NCBI RefSeq assembly: GCF_016918505.1 | Contig: NZ_JAFFPZ010000004.1 | Coordinates: 1-64,000, forward strand | From: Desulforhopalus vacuolatus | GTDB taxonomy: Bacteria; Desulfobacterota; Desulfobulbia; Desulfobulbales; Desulfocapsaceae | DNA length: 64,000 nucleotides | Direction of reading: 5' to 3' | Part shown: piece after piece, positions 17,531-26,588 of the stretch | How the letters are laid out: the number at the start of each line of letters is the position of its first letter | How positions within the stretch are numbered: the stretch's first letter is position 1 | Notes under the pieces: model-generated | Seen by the model: the letters and a program-made list of their open reading frames with translations, nothing else | Told to the model about the DNA's origin: nothing | Database searches by the model: none | Made by a program: the position numbers and the translations under genes

Positions 17531-18408
17531 ATATATTCGGCACGAAGCCGGGAAGTGATGGCAGGCAGGTCAAGGGTGTACAGGACGTCTATGAAATTTG
17601 AAAGAAACGTGCCAGGACCTGCTGATTTTTCAGCAGCAAGCTCGCCTGCAATGCCTGCAGTGGCACAGGCTGCTGTTGCCGCCTCAAAAGGAGTTCGACT
17701 CACAGCATAAAAGGCAGCGGTCATTGCAGACAGGATACATCCGGTTCCTGTGACTACATTCATGAGAGGTGAACCATTTTTTAAAATCAATGCCTGAGAG
17801 GCATCTGTGATCATATACTCTTTCCCGCTGACCAGAAGGCAGGACGCGTGTTCCTTCAGCAGTTGCCCACTCTTTAATTCCAGACCCGGCCCCTGGCCCC
17901 CGGCGGTATGCTCCCCCGTCCGGCCATGGTTGATAAGGATTTTCTTTGCCTCGGCCGCACTCACGGCATTGTTTTCCCCCTGGGGGGATGAATTGTCATC
18001 TGTAAGAGAAGAGAGTTCAGAGATATTGCCCCGAATAATTTTATGGGGCGCGACAGCCGACAATCTTCTGGCAATCTTTGTCCTGTATGGGCCAGCTCCG
18101 GCCCCCACAGGATCGAGGACAAGAGGTTTGTCTGATGCTTCGGCCAATTCCATGAGGGTTGCCATGGTCTCAACCCGCTCCCGGGTCGGTGTGCCGATAT
18201 TCACGCACAGCCCATCTGAAATCCCGGAGATGTACTCAAGGTCTTCAGTGGCCCAGGACATGGTAGGAGCGGCTCCCATGGCCAGCAGGACATTCGCCGT
18301 CTGGTTCATGACCACGAAATTGGTCACCACATGGATCAGAGGCCGCTGTTTTTTAAGTTTTAGGCAGAGTTGATAAATTCTGACTGCGAGGTCTTCCGGG
18401 TTGTCCAT
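17518..18408 (-). CDS. thiM: Hydroxyethylthiazole kinase ThiM
   Basis: A 296-residue thiazole-salvage kinase that phosphorylates 4-methyl-5-(2-hydroxyethyl)thiazole for thiamin synthesis. Family motifs are HVVTNFVVMNQTANVLLAMG near the start, VLDPVGAGAGPYR (about 100-112), the IIRGNISELSSL block, and the anion-hole NVVTGTGCILSAMTAAF with its catalytic Cys (about 225-240). An insert around 150-175 is slightly longer than usual. The last residues, R-L-P and stop, come from the R1 repeat end AGGCTACCTTGA, so an R1 insertion has replaced the native C-terminus. The gene sits behind a TPP riboswitch. Confidence 0.95.
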   Translation of the reverse strand: MDNPEDLAVRIYQLCLKLKKQRPLIHVVTNFVVMNQTANVLLAMGAAPTMSWATEDLEYISGISDGLCVNIGTPTRERVETMATLMELAEASDKPLVLDPVGAGAGPYRTKIARRLSAVAPHKIIRGNISELSSLTDDNSSPQGENNAVSAAEAKKILINHGRTGEHTAGGQGPGLELKSGQLLKEHASCLLVSGKEYMITDASQALILKNGSPLMNVVTGTGCILSAMTAAFYAVSRTPFEAATAACATAGIAGELAAEKSAGPGTFLSNFIDVLYTLDLPAITSRLRAEYIRLP

Positions 18409-18549
18409 TTTCTCCCCTTTTATGAAAATTCAAACCAGAACTCTGAGTCAATGGACCAGGGTGCCGGCAGATAAAACAACAACGGGGGGAGGAAGCCATG
18501 CAGAACATACCAGCAAGCATAATAGGAAAAAATGAAGTGAATGATACAT

Positions 18550-18640
18550 GATCCGCTTCCCTACGTCGGTATTACCCGCATCAGGTTCCAAGGGTCAGGA
18601 CGTTTCGGTCCTTCTCAGCTGTTAAAGCTCCCCCAGCAAA
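18550..18640 (-). promoter_or_regulatory. TPP (THI-box) riboswitch
   Basis: On the minus strand the conserved elements occur in order: GGGGGAGC, CTGAGA, GACCCTTGGAACCTGAT, GCGGGTAATACC, and GTAGGGAAGC. It lies about 140 bases upstream of thiM, whose start has a GGGGAG ribosome site. It is expected to turn off thiM, and possibly the following transporter, when thiamin pyrophosphate is plentiful. Confidence 0.95.
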
Positions 18641-18704
18641 AAAACTATGTCGTCTATATTCCCTGTGGTGGATCGATTTGTCAACCGTGTACAAGAAAAA
18701 AAGG

Positions 18705-18835
18705 AAAAAGGAGGCAGGAGGCAGGAAAAAGCAGGGCAACAACACTTGATAACATCCGTTGTGGAATGAGACTGTTTCGAGGTGCTCTTATGAAAGACGG
18801 AACAGCGAAAAAAGGCATTTTATTCTTGGCTCATG
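18705..18835. repeat. R1/R2 repeat fragments
   Basis: A purine tract GGAGGCAGGAGGCAGGAAAA is followed by GATAACATCCGTTGTGGAAT, the R1-type end ACTGTTTCGAGGTGCTCTT, then GAAAGACGGAACAGCGAAAA. The same junction occurs near 43252 and 58547. Confidence 0.6.
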
Positions 18836-18982
18836 TTGCGTTTCGGGGTCGTAACCTGGTAAAATACCATTTTTCTTTTAACAACGACTGAAAAGAGTTC
18901 AACACTATGAAGGTAAAGAATGTGGTAAACGCTTTGACGAAGTGCAATATCAATTTTTTAGATTACATCTAAGAGGTTAAGA

Positions 18983-21430
18983 GTGTCTTTCAGCAATCTT
19001 TTTAAATACTTGACCTGCAGAGTCTTTGCTCCCGGTGCGATACTGCGCTCTACTTATGAAGCTTTTCAGGAACTCCTGGAGTATGACACCCTGACCCATA
19101 AGGAGATGGCAGAATTGGAGGCTCTGTACTATCAGGGAACAAAAGAAGATTTCAGCAGCATACGGAATCGATATGAAAAATTTTCTGCAGATGTTCTGGG
19201 TATGGTGGAAAGTCTGGAAAGAATGACTCCCGGATCCCATGCCAGCCTGAAAAGCTATTATAAAAAGTTTGACTTTTACAGCACATTTCTCCTTGCCCCT
19301 CCCCCGCTTGATACGGATCCTCCCTATGTGTGTTCTCTTCAGGAAGGGGTTGGCAGGGAAGAACTTGTCGGAGGCAAAGCTTCTCAACTGGCAACATTGG
19401 GATCAGAGCTCAATCTTGATATTCCTGAAGGCTTTGTGATTACAGTGAACAGCTTCAATTATTTCATAGAGTACAACGACCTTCGCAAACCCGTTGATGA
19501 TATTCTCTGTGACATTAAGAGCCGGGAACCCCGCAGCCTGGAGGAGGCCTCTGTCCGACTCAGCAAATTGATCAAACATGCTGAGATTCCTCCTGATATC
19601 AGTAAAAAAGTGACTGCTGCCTGGAAACATTTTGCCAGTGGATTTGACGATCCCCCACTTGTGGCTGTGCGCAGCAGCTGTCTCAATGAAGACGGACCCT
19701 GTTCTTTTGCTGGACAGTACCTGACTCTGCTCAATGTTGCCGGTGATAATATCCTTGATGCCTGGCGCAGGGTGATCAGCAGCAAATACACCCCGGAAGC
19801 CCTGGCGTATCGCATCTCTTCCGGCCTCGGAGATGAGGAGACAGGAATGGCGGTGCTGGTCCTTGAGATGGTTGCCGCAAAGACCAGTGGAGTCTTGTAT
19901 ACGGCTGATCCCTCTGGAGAGGGAGAACAGGATATTTCCATCCATGTTGTTCGTGGGGAAGGAGACGCACTGGTCAGTGGGCGTATTATTCCTGAATCCT
20001 ATGGGTTGCATGAAAAGAGTGACAGCTCCCCAGGAGGTACAAAGATATTAACGGACCATGAGATTGACACTCTTCGACAAATGGGGCAGATCATTGCTGA
20101 TCATTTTCATTCCCCAAGAGATGTTGAATGGTTAATTACACAACAGCAACATCTTGTCTTTCTCCAGTGCCGGCCCCTTGGTGTGCAGCATTCCATAACA
20201 GCTTCTGAAAAAACAGCACCTCTTGAAAATAAAGGCCGTCTGCTGTTCAAGGCTGGTGTGACCGCAGCGATGGGACAGGCCTGCGGTCCTGCGTACATTG
20301 CCGGTCCCGGGTATCCTCTGGAAGATGTTCCCCTGGGATCTGTGCTGATCCTCGGGGAGGCCCTGCCTTCTGCTGTTCGTGTTTTGAAACGAGTGAGTGG
20401 AGTGGTAGCAGAACTTGGTTCTGTGGCTGGTCATTTTTCCACAGTCTGCAGAGAATTTGGGGTGCCCCTGCTCCTGGCTGTGGGCGACAATATTCAAAAA
20501 ATTACGCAGGGTGAAAAACTCAGCCTTTTTACAGATATCCAGGAACTGTGGCAGGGAGATTGTCTGCCGCCACAAAAAACCGTGGCACTGTATGAAAAGG
20601 AAGCAGCTCTCCCCTATTTTCGAAGACTGCATGGTCTTCTGGGTTTTGTAACTCCACTGAATCTACTTGATCCAGACTCTAAAAATTTTGTTCCTGAGTC
20701 CTGTCGTTCCCTTCATGATATCATACGATTTTCTCATGAACAGGCAGTACGGACGATGTTTTTTCTTGGTGACAGAGGCAGTGGCAGGTCAAAAGAAAAA
20801 AGAAAATTAATTTCCAGGCTGCCCCTTGATATTTTCCTGCTGGATGTCGGTGGCGGCCTGCAGACAAAAGACAGCGAAAAGGAGGGTATAGAGGTAGAGG
20901 AAGTGTGTTCAGCCCCCTTTCTTGCTCTCTGGGAAGGGCTGACCCACCCTGCTGTGAAGTGGGAGGATCGTTCCCATTTTGATTGGAAAAGTTTCGATGA
21001 TATTGCACTGGCCGGAGGAGTTGCCTTTAAAAGCGGATCAGAATTTGCCAGCTTTGCAGTAATCGGAGCCAATTACGTGAATTTCAACTTACGTTTTGGA
21101 TATCATTTTACTCTGGTAGATGCCATCTGTGAGAAAAATGCCGTGAAAAATTATTGCCAGCTGCGCTTTGCGGGAGGAGGTGGTGATTTTTCCGGACGCA
21201 GCCTGCGAATTGAGTATGTTGCGACTATTCTCAAAGAGAGTGGTTTTCAGGTGACTGCTAATGGAGATCTTCTGGATGCCAGGCTCCAGCACAAAACCGC
21301 AGAAGAAACATTAAAACAGTTACAGGTTGTGGGACGCCTTCTGGGAATCACCAAATTGATGGATATGCGCCTCAAAGATAAACGTATGGTGCAGGAACAG
21401 GTGAGAGCATTCTGGGAAGATGCCGCGTAA
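18983..21430 (+). CDS. PEP synthase/PPDK-like phosphotransfer protein
   Basis: An 815-residue protein. Residues 115-410 match the PPDK/PEP synthase ATP-grasp domain (VGGKASQLATL, VAVRSSCLNEDGPCSFAGQY, SGVLYTADP, VEWLI...QCRPL). Residues 430-515 match the phosphohistidine swivel domain. The usual GGRTSHAAIVARE reads GSVAGHFSTVCRE, so catalytic His484 is kept but the regulatory Thr-Ser pair is lost. The PEP/pyruvate TIM-barrel is absent; a 275-residue C-terminal domain that I do not recognise replaces it. It may phosphorylate a non-pyruvate acceptor or a protein. The next gene, a phosphatase, starts 17 bases on, and a sigma54 activator follows, so a signalling role is more likely than carbon metabolism. 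Start by TTAAGAG and position; moderate. Confidence 0.8.
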   Translation: MSFSNLFKYLTCRVFAPGAILRSTYEAFQELLEYDTLTHKEMAELEALYYQGTKEDFSSIRNRYEKFSADVLGMVESLERMTPGSHASLKSYYKKFDFYSTFLLAPPPLDTDPPYVCSLQEGVGREELVGGKASQLATLGSELNLDIPEGFVITVNSFNYFIEYNDLRKPVDDILCDIKSREPRSLEEASVRLSKLIKHAEIPPDISKKVTAAWKHFASGFDDPPLVAVRSSCLNEDGPCSFAGQYLTLLNVAGDNILDAWRRVISSKYTPEALAYRISSGLGDEETGMAVLVLEMVAAKTSGVLYTADPSGEGEQDISIHVVRGEGDALVSGRIIPESYGLHEKSDSSPGGTKILTDHEIDTLRQMGQIIADHFHSPRDVEWLITQQQHLVFLQCRPLGVQHSITASEKTAPLENKGRLLFKAGVTAAMGQACGPAYIAGPGYPLEDVPLGSVLILGEALPSAVRVLKRVSGVVAELGSVAGHFSTVCREFGVPLLLAVGDNIQKITQGEKLSLFTDIQELWQGDCLPPQKTVALYEKEAALPYFRRLHGLLGFVTPLNLLDPDSKNFVPESCRSLHDIIRFSHEQAVRTMFFLGDRGSGRSKEKRKLISRLPLDIFLLDVGGGLQTKDSEKEGIEVEEVCSAPFLALWEGLTHPAVKWEDRSHFDWKSFDDIALAGGVAFKSGSEFASFAVIGANYVNFNLRFGYHFTLVDAICEKNAVKNYCQLRFAGGGGDFSGRSLRIEYVATILKESGFQVTANGDLLDARLQHKTAEETLKQLQVVGRLLGITKLMDMRLKDKRMVQEQVRAFWEDAA

Positions 21431-21446
21431 AATGAGAGGATCAGAT

Positions 21447-22388
21447 ATGTCATATAAAATTACCTGGCTGACAAGCCAGCTGGCGGTGGGATATGCTCCC
21501 ATGTCTTACGAAGAGCTTGATTCTATCAAAGACCAGGGGATAGGGGCCATTGTCAATCTCTGCGGAGAGTTTACTGATCTTCATGAGATTGAAGAACAAG
21601 CAGGTTTTGAAGTATGTTTTCTTCCCACTCCGGATGAATGTGCCCCGGATATGGAAAAGATGAAAGAAGCGTTGGAATGGCTGGATGAGGCCCTCTATTT
21701 AAAGAAAAAGGTTCTGGTTCATTGTCGCCATGGACATGGGCGTACAGGGACTTTCATCTCTGCCTATTTGCTGCGGCGGGGGCTGGCACTGAAATATACG
21801 GAGAAGAAGCTCAAAGGAACCAGGGCAAATCCCACCAACTACAGCCAGTGGAAGCTTCTCAAAAAATACAGTAAGCAGCAGGGACAGCTGGATGCAAGAG
21901 AAGCAAGCATTGAAAACCCCGCCACCATTGATTTGCTTCCGTTCTTCGGTGATTACGAAACCCTGCTGGCAGAAGCAGGAAATCCGGCAATTGATACTGC
22001 CGTATGTCTGCAGCCTTTTCAGTTACAGCTGATTGAGGCGGTGTATCTCAGCCATACCGTAAACTCAAAACTCAGTCGTAAAAAACGTAATGATGTCCTT
22101 GAAAAGGCACTCAAAGATGTCCCCCCGGAGCAATACTCCTGCCCTCTTTTTGCAGAGGGAAGCTGTTTGATATGTGATCAGCGGCCGTTACATTGTCGCA
22201 GAATTGAAAATGAAGAACAGAAAAATACATTTAAAAAGAGAACAACACAGATTTCGAGAGAGATATTTTTTGCCCTGACCGATTCTTTTCTGTCGAGTGA
22301 AACATTACATTTTTCCATTATTGATACAGTGTCCGGGCGTTTTGTGCAGCAGTATTTCCAGGCAATGCGGGATGGAAAAAAGGAGTAG
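21447..22388 (+). CDS. Dual-specificity phosphatase with C-terminal Cys cluster
   Basis: A 313-residue cytosolic protein. The N-terminal half is a dual-specificity/tyrosine phosphatase with P-loop HCRHGHGRTG (Cys93, Arg99) and a candidate acidic loop PTPDECAPD. The C-terminal half has CPLFAEGSCLICDQRPLHCR, the Cys pattern of YkgJ-type putative Fe-S/zinc proteins. I use ATG 21447, because the in-frame ATG at 21420 overlaps the previous gene and GAGAGG precedes 21447. It probably reverses phosphorylation in the same pathway as its neighbours; a redox-sensing metal cluster would allow control by electron status (inference). Confidence 0.85.
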   Translation: MSYKITWLTSQLAVGYAPMSYEELDSIKDQGIGAIVNLCGEFTDLHEIEEQAGFEVCFLPTPDECAPDMEKMKEALEWLDEALYLKKKVLVHCRHGHGRTGTFISAYLLRRGLALKYTEKKLKGTRANPTNYSQWKLLKKYSKQQGQLDAREASIENPATIDLLPFFGDYETLLAEAGNPAIDTAVCLQPFQLQLIEAVYLSHTVNSKLSRKKRNDVLEKALKDVPPEQYSCPLFAEGSCLICDQRPLHCRRIENEEQKNTFKKRTTQISREIFFALTDSFLSSETLHFSIIDTVSGRFVQQYFQAMRDGKKE

Positions 22389-22394
22389 CAGAAG

Positions 22395-23819
22395 ATGAAA
22401 GAGGAAACGTCAAAACGGTTACTTATTGTAGATGATGAAAAGGATTTACTCGTTCTTCTGCGTAAGGTTTTTACAAAAAAATGTGCCTGTGATGTCTCCT
22501 TTGCCCAGTCTGGTGTAGAGGCTCTGGAAAAAATAAAAACCTGGCACCCGGATGTGATCATGACTGATATTGTCATGCCCGATATGGACGGGCTGGAACT
22601 TCTTGCCAAAGTCTCCGAGTTGGATAGAACTGTCAGTATTGTTATTATGACGGGCTACGGCACCATAGAAATGGCGGTTACAGCGCTGAAGAATGGCGCA
22701 TATGACTTTTTAGAAAAACCTTTTGATAATACGAAGATATGTCTCATTATTCAGCGAGCCTTTGAACGGACACTGCTGTTGCGTGAAAACCTTCAATTAC
22801 ACAAGGAGTTGCAAAAAAGTGACAGACCCACTGAATTTATAGGTCAGAGTAATGCTCTGCGGCGTACCATAAATCTTTTAACGAGGCTCGGACAGAGCGA
22901 TGCTACTGTTTTGATTCGTGGAGAATCCGGAACCGGGAAAGAAGTTGCTGCACGGACAATCCATCAGATGAGCAAACGCCGGCAACAAAAAATGATCACA
23001 ATAAATTGCCCCGCCCTGCCGGAACAGATTCTTGAAAGTGAACTCTTTGGATATGTAAAAGGAGCTTTTACCGGAGCGGATAGAGATAAGGACGGACTCT
23101 TTCTTGAAGCATCGGGCTCCACCATTCTTCTTGATGAAATTGCTGATATTCCCGTTTATCTTCAGACCAAACTCCTTCGCGTTCTGCAGGAAAAAGAGAT
23201 TCAGCCTCTCGGCCAAACCAGCACTGTAAAAGTGGATGTAAGAGTCCTTGCCTCAACGAATCAGGATCTTGAGGCGAAGATAGCTCAAGGTGAATTTCGA
23301 GAGGATCTTTTTTATCGCTTGAATGTAATGACTGTAACCATGCCGTCACTTGATGAAATGCAGGAGGACATTCCTTTGCTGGCTCTTCATTTTTTACACG
23401 TTTATATGGAGGAATATCAGCGTAAGGGGATGGAGTTTTCCCCGGAAGCGCTGCAATGTCTGGAGCGCAGGGAGTGGAAGGGAAATGTCCGTGAGCTGCA
23501 GAGCAGAATCAACCGTGCTGTTTTATTGACACCGGCAAATATTATAACTCCCGACAACCTTCTCAGTCCTGAAGAGTTCGCAGAAAATGAATCCACAAAC
23601 AATGCAGGGAGCGTCGTTCCCATCTGCATCCACCGACTGCCGTATAATGAAGCCAAAGTGGAAGTGATGAAGTATTTCACTACCACCTACCTCAAGAAAG
23701 CCCTGACTGGGAATAGTGGAAATGTATCGGCTGCAGCCCGTGAAAGCGGTTTGGGACGTCAATCGTTTCAGCGCCTGATGCAGCGTTTCAATATCCAGTC
23801 TGAATCCTTTAGAAACTGA
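22395..23819 (+). CDS. Sigma54-dependent response regulator (NtrC family)
   Basis: A 474-residue transcription activator. The receiver (residues 8-125) has DDEKD, phosphoacceptor Asp58 in MTDIVMPDMDG and Lys in EKPF. The AAA+ domain (140-375) has Walker A GESGTGKE (about 176), the sigma54-contacting GAFTGAD loop (223-229) and an arginine-finger region. The C-terminus carries a Fis-type helix-turn-helix (SGNVSAAARESGLGRQSFQR). It lies six bases after the phosphatase gene, so the three genes form one operon. It likely activates a sigma54 promoter nearby; a candidate is at 24255-24270. Confidence 0.93.
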   Translation: MKEETSKRLLIVDDEKDLLVLLRKVFTKKCACDVSFAQSGVEALEKIKTWHPDVIMTDIVMPDMDGLELLAKVSELDRTVSIVIMTGYGTIEMAVTALKNGAYDFLEKPFDNTKICLIIQRAFERTLLLRENLQLHKELQKSDRPTEFIGQSNALRRTINLLTRLGQSDATVLIRGESGTGKEVAARTIHQMSKRRQQKMITINCPALPEQILESELFGYVKGAFTGADRDKDGLFLEASGSTILLDEIADIPVYLQTKLLRVLQEKEIQPLGQTSTVKVDVRVLASTNQDLEAKIAQGEFREDLFYRLNVMTVTMPSLDEMQEDIPLLALHFLHVYMEEYQRKGMEFSPEALQCLERREWKGNVRELQSRINRAVLLTPANIITPDNLLSPEEFAENESTNNAGSVVPICIHRLPYNEAKVEVMKYFTTTYLKKALTGNSGNVSAAARESGLGRQSFQRLMQRFNIQSESFRN

Positions 23820-23929
23820 GTACAGACCTTTCATCCAGGCAAAAGACCTCGACCCGGCCATGCATCCATTATGAGGCACCCCATTTTTCATGGCTCAGCA
23901 CCTCTGTAGTTCAGTCACGTTCAGCCGTA

Positions 23930-24072
23930 AAAAGGTATCTTTAAGAACCTTCTTTTCTGTTTATATTTAAGGCACAGGAAGAAATTTCCCGGATCTATGA
24001 CTTTGATATTACAAAAATAATTTTTTTACTGTAACGAAGAAGGGAGACGAAAGATTGATTATTAAAAATACC
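23930..24072. repeat. R1 repeat, degenerate copy
   Basis: Shares AAGGCACAGGAAGAAATTTC and TTTACTGTAACGAAGAAG with other copies. Its ends AAGGTATCTTTAAGAAC and GATTATTAAAAATACC are eroded. It sits inside the 625-base gap in the signalling locus. Confidence 0.7.
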
Positions 24073-24106
24073 ATGAATTCGATATCCGATGGTGAAAGAT
24101 CTACAG

Positions 24107-24145
24107 GTGCATCATAAATAATGCTGTGCATCATTTATGATGCAC
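24107..24145. terminator. Long hairpin GTGCATCATAAAT...ATTTATGATGCAC
   Basis: A perfect 13-base inverted repeat with a 13-base loop, followed on the plus strand by CTTTTGG. It may end transcription from the activator operon or act as an operator for the next genes. The U-run is short, so terminator status is unsure. Confidence 0.4.
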
Positions 24146-24254
24146 TTTTGGTCCCATATTTTTCAAATCCTCTTTACCTCCAGTTGTACATCATCAGCAG
24201 TAACTCACTGATTATCCGAGTCAGTTCTTTTTATTACAAAAAAAAAATAACTTT

Positions 24255-24270
24255 TGGTATTGTATATGCT
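24255..24270 (+). promoter_or_regulatory. Candidate sigma54 promoter
   Basis: TGGTATTGTATATGCT has the obligatory GG and GC dinucleotides spaced by ten bases, and partly matches TGGCAC-N5-TTGCA. It is about 175 bases upstream of the membrane protein/kinase/molybdoenzyme run and just after a sigma54 activator gene. The -12 element is weak. Confidence 0.35.
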
Positions 24271-24444
24271 TACAATAAAATAAATGCAAACCATTGCTCC
24301 GTTGTTGTGGCCCAGATCTGAACAAATTCAGGAATAAGCCTGATACCGGAGATGACGGTAAGCCAGCATACGTACCTTCACGAAATTCTTTTCACAAAAG
24401 CACGGAAATAATTTCTACGTACTCACACTTTGGATGGTTACGAT

Positions 24445-24918
24445 ATGAACGTTCAAAAACGACTCCACAGGATCTTTCCCTTTCTCCTCTTTTTACTGCT
24501 GACGATGTTTCCCGGAAGTGCGTGGGCTGTTCAAAGTCATGGTGCTCCTGAAGGTTTGTATGTCCATCAATTTGCCCACATCTTTTATACTGCGGCATTG
24601 TGTTATCTTTTCTGGGGTATCCGACACGCTGTATTCAAGTCAAAAGGATGGCGTTATCTCCAGATTTTCTGTTTTTTCATGATACTCTGGAATGTGGTGG
24701 CCTTTACCGGGCACGCCCTTGACGCATTGGCAGGCAGTGTCACTTTCAGCAGTGACACTGGATACCTGGGCACCCGCATCCTGGGTCCTTTTACCAGTTT
24801 GAAGTTCTGGTATTATTTCACCAAACTCGATCATCTCTTTAGTATTCCCGCACTCTTTTTCCTTTATCTGGGAATGAAAACATTATACCGCAACACCATG
24901 GAGGAGAAAGAAGTATGA
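24445..24918 (+). CDS. Small multi-span membrane protein paired with kinase
   Basis: A 158-residue protein with a cleavable-looking N-terminal signal (FPFLLFLLLTMFPGSAWA) and about three more membrane segments. Conserved-looking His residues lie near or within segments (HQFAHIFY, GHALDAL, LDHLF). Start ATG 24445 is preferred to an upstream TTG. Its stop overlaps the kinase start (ATGA), so the two are translationally coupled and probably form a sensor pair. Membrane His residues could bind haem or metal, but this is speculation. No family recognised. Confidence 0.65.
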   Translation: MNVQKRLHRIFPFLLFLLLTMFPGSAWAVQSHGAPEGLYVHQFAHIFYTAALCYLFWGIRHAVFKSKGWRYLQIFCFFMILWNVVAFTGHALDALAGSVTFSSDTGYLGTRILGPFTSLKFWYYFTKLDHLFSIPALFFLYLGMKTLYRNTMEEKEV

Positions 24919-26495
24919 CCAGTCTTCCCATGCTTCCTGCCATTCTCGTAGATATGGCAGGATCTTTTATTATTATCGTCCTCTCATTTCTTTCCCTTCG
25001 CTATGCCTGGCTCCTTATTCGCAGGCAGCCGGAAAATTTTCTCTGGGGTTTTCTTTTCTATTTTTGTCTGACTCTGGGGTGTTTTTCTGTTTCTCGAGCC
25101 CTTGGACACCTCCTTAAACAAATTCTGCTGATTTTTGGTTATACAGAACAGTGGCATGTACTCGCCCCATACACCGGGGGCTTCAACACCCTGCTGATGA
25201 CTTCCCTTGCAGCCGTAACTATTTATTATCACAAAGGAATAGAAGGATACCAGGCTATTCAGAAAAAAGCAGACAGTTTGAGAATTGCCAATGAACAGCT
25301 TGAAGTATCAGCAGACAAACTTCTAAAATTGAACGAAAATTTAGAGAAAATAGTAGAAAATCGAACCCAAAAACTCTCCGAATCAGAAAAGAAATTCCGG
25401 AATTTCTTCACGAATTCCAAGGACATGGTTTATTTCTGCGACGCAACAACCAGAATCGGGACCATGAACCCTGCAGGATTTGAGATGCTTGGATATTCCA
25501 TGCAGCAGGCGCCGCAACTGGGATTACAGGATATCTTCTATAACCCGGAAGATTTGGAAAAGTACACCGAAGCCCTCACCACCATGGGGTTTGTACAAGA
25601 CCTGGAAGTGGAATTTGTCCGGGCCGAGGGTACAGTTATTTATGTACTTCTCTCTGCCACGGCTATCTTTGATGAGAATCAAAAATTTAGCGGCTGCGAG
25701 GGTATTGCCAAGGATCTCACCAGAGTCAGGACCATGATGAAGCAACTGGCCTCCAGTGAAAAGATGGCCTCTGTCGGACAGATGGCGGCCGGTGTTGCCC
25801 ATGAAGTCAACACACCACTGGGGGTTATTCTTGGGTATGCCCAGTTGATGATGGATGACTTCAGCCCTGAAAGTGAAGAAGGGCAAAACCTGGAAGTTAT
25901 CGAACGGCAGGCCAAAGCATGTCGAAAAATTGTTGCGGACCTCCTCAAATTTTCACGCCAGTCAGAAAGTGCCCGGGAAAACATTTTGCTCAATGAAATC
26001 CTGGAGGATGTCCTGGCAGTGACAGAACATTCCCTGAACATGGACCATATAAAGGTCTCCCGTGATTTCGACGAAGACCTGCCGATCATTGTGGGAGACC
26101 CCGAGAAATTGCGGCAGGTCTTCGTCAATCTTGTCAATAATGCCCGTCATGCCATGGAAGAACAGGGAGGCGGTAAATTGTTCCTGTCCTGCCATTATGA
26201 AAAAGAGAGGGACCAGGTGACAGCCACCATAAGGGATACCGGACACGGTATTCCCAAAAAAGTTATGGCACAGATTTTTGATCCTTTCTTTACAACAAAA
26301 TCCGTAGGTAAGGGAACAGGTCTCGGCCTTTCTGTTTCCTATGGCATTATCAAAGAACATGGCGGGGTTATCGAAGTTGAGAGCCCGGTGCAGACTGCAG
26401 ATGGAGAATTGAAAGGAACGGCTTTACATGTAAAACTTCCGGTACCACCACTGGAATCAGCGATTGTAATAAAGGATAACCACAGGGAACCTTGA
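24915..26495 (+). CDS. Membrane PAS histidine kinase
   Basis: A 526-residue sensor kinase. Three N-terminal membrane segments (about 10-34, 42-70, 90-110) lead to a coiled coil (115-160) and a PAS domain (160-280). The phosphoacceptor is His296 in AAGVAHEVNTPLG. The ATPase domain (385-510) has N-box NLVNNARHA, G1 DTGHGIP, F-box DPFFTT and G2 GTGLGLS, all intact. Likely partners are the upstream coupled membrane protein as signal input and the CheY-like regulator encoded 93 bases downstream. It may also phosphorylate the NtrC-type regulator. Confidence 0.93.
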   Translation: MTSLPMLPAILVDMAGSFIIIVLSFLSLRYAWLLIRRQPENFLWGFLFYFCLTLGCFSVSRALGHLLKQILLIFGYTEQWHVLAPYTGGFNTLLMTSLAAVTIYYHKGIEGYQAIQKKADSLRIANEQLEVSADKLLKLNENLEKIVENRTQKLSESEKKFRNFFTNSKDMVYFCDATTRIGTMNPAGFEMLGYSMQQAPQLGLQDIFYNPEDLEKYTEALTTMGFVQDLEVEFVRAEGTVIYVLLSATAIFDENQKFSGCEGIAKDLTRVRTMMKQLASSEKMASVGQMAAGVAHEVNTPLGVILGYAQLMMDDFSPESEEGQNLEVIERQAKACRKIVADLLKFSRQSESARENILLNEILEDVLAVTEHSLNMDHIKVSRDFDEDLPIIVGDPEKLRQVFVNLVNNARHAMEEQGGGKLFLSCHYEKERDQVTATIRDTGHGIPKKVMAQIFDPFFTTKSVGKGTGLGLSVSYGIIKEHGGVIEVESPVQTADGELKGTALHVKLPVPPLESAIVIKDNHREP

Positions 26496-26588
26496 ACACT
26501 CTGCATTCGTTCATCTTCGAGGCACCCCTCAGTGAAAAGAGTAAAAAACATTTGATGGTGAAAAAAATTACACAACAAGAGGAATCTC

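Noticed and set aside
17807-18373. 188-codon plus-strand frame
   Set aside because: Antisense to thiM.
18541-18891. 116-codon plus-strand frame
   Set aside because: Overlaps the TPP riboswitch and repeat DNA; no similarity.
18915-18945. TGGTAAACGCTTTGAC as a sigma54 promoter for the PEP-synthase-like gene
   Set aside because: The -12 dinucleotide is GA rather than GC.
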